From Chitinophaga pinensis (GTDB taxonomy: Bacteria; Bacteroidota; Bacteroidia; Flavobacteriales_D; Crocinitomicaceae), in contig CAMBRH010000011.1 in the NCBI GenBank assembly GCA_945870115.1, positions 1 through 23,281 on the forward strand: a stretch of 23,281 nucleotides of DNA. The letters run 5' to 3'. Below are positions 22,548-23,281 of the stretch, piece after piece. Within the stretch, counting starts at the first letter, position 1, and every line of letters starts with the position of its first letter. The position numbers were made by a program, and so were the translations under genes. Below the pieces are notes generated by a model. That model made no database searches and was not told where the DNA came from. It worked only from the letters and a program-made list of their open reading frames with translations.

Positions 22548-22579
22548 TGTGCGTATATGCATATAAATTTGTATGTTTG
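22548..22579 (+). promoter_or_regulatory. promoter of the DUF4190-type lipoprotein gene
   Basis: TATGTTTG at 22572-22579 is an exact -7 element. TGTG at 22548-22551, 20 nt upstream, is a one-mismatch -33 element. The start site would be close to 22586, about 15 nt before the ATG. Confidence 0.55.
22554..22565. promoter_or_regulatory. 12-bp perfect palindrome, candidate operator
   Basis: TATATGCATATA reads identically on both strands. It sits in the spacer between the -33 and -7 elements of the lipoprotein promoter and 42 nt upstream of the divergent XRE regulator gene. A dimeric XRE repressor bound here would block RNA polymerase at the lipoprotein promoter. Confidence 0.45.
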
Positions 22580-22600
22580 TGAAAAAAATATACTAAAAAT

Positions 22601-23281
22601 ATGAAACCTGTAAAACCTTTGCTTTCATTTATATTGCTTATTTTTATTTTAAATTCTTGTTCCATTGAAAAAAGAACTTTTAACAAAGGATATCATATAC
22701 AATGGATCTCTAAAAGAATTTCAAAAGACATTATTTCCTCTATTGATAAAAATGAAGATGAAGATGAAAGACAAATGAATATAGAAGCAAAATATACACC
22801 CATTGTTTCAAAAATAGATTTTGCACAAATGGATATAATTGATGAGCCAAATCAAATAAATCAAGAATCTAAAGTATCTTACAAACTAAAAGAACAGTTA
22901 ATACCTCCAGTTGATGAATGTGATGTTATTTTACTCAATAATGGAGATGAAATTTCAGCAAAAGTAATTGAGATCGGCATTAATGAAGTTAAATATAAAA
23001 AATGTGATAATATTAATGGACCTTTATTTACAATCTCAAAAAATTCTATTTTTTCTATAAAATACAGCAACGGAAGTAAAGATGTATTTACAAATTTAGA
23101 TAAGAAATCAAGCAATACAAATCATCAAAACAATAATACTTCAAATAAAAAGATAGGCTTCGCAATTGCTAGTTTGATTTTAGGGATTTTGGGATTTGGA
23201 ATTTTAGCAGTTTTTTTTGGATCCGTTCAATTAGATAAAATCGAACGTTATCCAGATGAATATGGAGGTAAAGAAATGTCT
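22601..23281 (+). CDS. DUF4190-type lipoprotein, 3' end outside the window
   Basis: The first 227 codons are present and open to the window edge. The lipoprotein signal is MKPVKPLLSFILLIFILNSC, followed by SIEKRTFNKGYHIQWISK, a Bacteroidetes motif I recognise from similar lipoproteins. A middle beta-rich module follows (DVILLNNGDEISAKVIEIGI, then NEVKYKKCDNINGPLFTISK and SIFSIKYSNGSKDVF). An Asn/Ser-rich linker leads into the hydrophobic start of a DUF4190-like membrane domain (KKIGFAIASLILGILGFGIL). The region between about residues 45 and 100 is acidic and probably disordered. Function is unknown. Confidence 0.8.
   Translation, partial: MKPVKPLLSFILLIFILNSCSIEKRTFNKGYHIQWISKRISKDIISSIDKNEDEDERQMNIEAKYTPIVSKIDFAQMDIIDEPNQINQESKVSYKLKEQLIPPVDECDVILLNNGDEISAKVIEIGINEVKYKKCDNINGPLFTISKNSIFSIKYSNGSKDVFTNLDKKSSNTNHQNNNTSNKKIGFAIASLILGILGFGILAVFFGSVQLDKIERYPDEYGGKEMS

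Noticed and set aside
22879..23115. Minus-strand frame opposite the C-terminal lipoprotein
   Set aside because: The plus-strand lipoprotein runs through this stretch with strong family motifs.

Overview
The window looks like a chromosomal piece of an AT-rich member of the Bacteroidota, most likely Flavobacteriales. The reasons are the very low GC content, several promoters of the Bacteroidetes type (TTTG, about 19 nt, TAnnTTTG), many signal peptides ending in FSQ or a lipobox cysteine, weak Shine-Dalgarno use, and lineage-typical families (TPR-PD40-OmpA protein, MORN-variant protein, DUF4129/DUF4350 operon, CSIEKR-type lipoprotein). I found no rRNA, tRNA, CRISPR array, IS element or phage gene.

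Layout. 1-120: a possible small RNA with its own -7 element and intrinsic terminator. 348-3627: a secreted TPR protein and a TPR/PD40/OmpA envelope protein (PorE-like layout), closed by a strong terminator. 3836-4509, minus strand: a small lipoprotein plus a 5'-truncated paralogue, bracketed by short direct repeats. 4582-11590: a tightly packed plus-strand operon of a SpoIIM-domain membrane protein, DUF4129, DUF4350, MoxR ATPase and DUF58 protein. This is the widespread Bacteroidetes MoxR/vWA membrane module, here with two domain fusions. 11705-15255: LysE-type exporter, MORN-repeat protein, a DUF6495-like protein and a Suppressor-of-Fused-domain protein. 15431-17389: LemA, a cytosolic TPM protein and a secreted TPM (YgcG-like) protein. 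17589-19224: a DUF2231-like membrane protein and an AlkC-type DNA glycosylase. 19279-20963, minus strand: a lipoprotein and a large secreted protein of the family commonly labelled 'asparagine synthetase B'. 21326-22512: accessory-looking region with a decayed AlkB dioxygenase gene, a YoeB-type toxin-antitoxin pair and an XRE regulator. 22601 to the end: a divergent DUF4190-type lipoprotein cut by the window edge.

The most unusual signal lies between the genes. At least six intergenic gaps carry degenerate tandem repeats in strict 8-nt phase (core TAAGAC or its complement GTCTTA) or 7-nt phase (TTAAGAC, GTTATGA). The TAAGAC orientation sits just after stop codons and the GTCTTA orientation before start codons, so single gaps can form inverted repeats. 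The second notable signal is a decayed alkB near an intact alkC, two enzymes with overlapping lesion substrates. The third is a perfect 12-bp palindrome inside the promoter between the XRE regulator gene and the divergent lipoprotein gene, a candidate operator.
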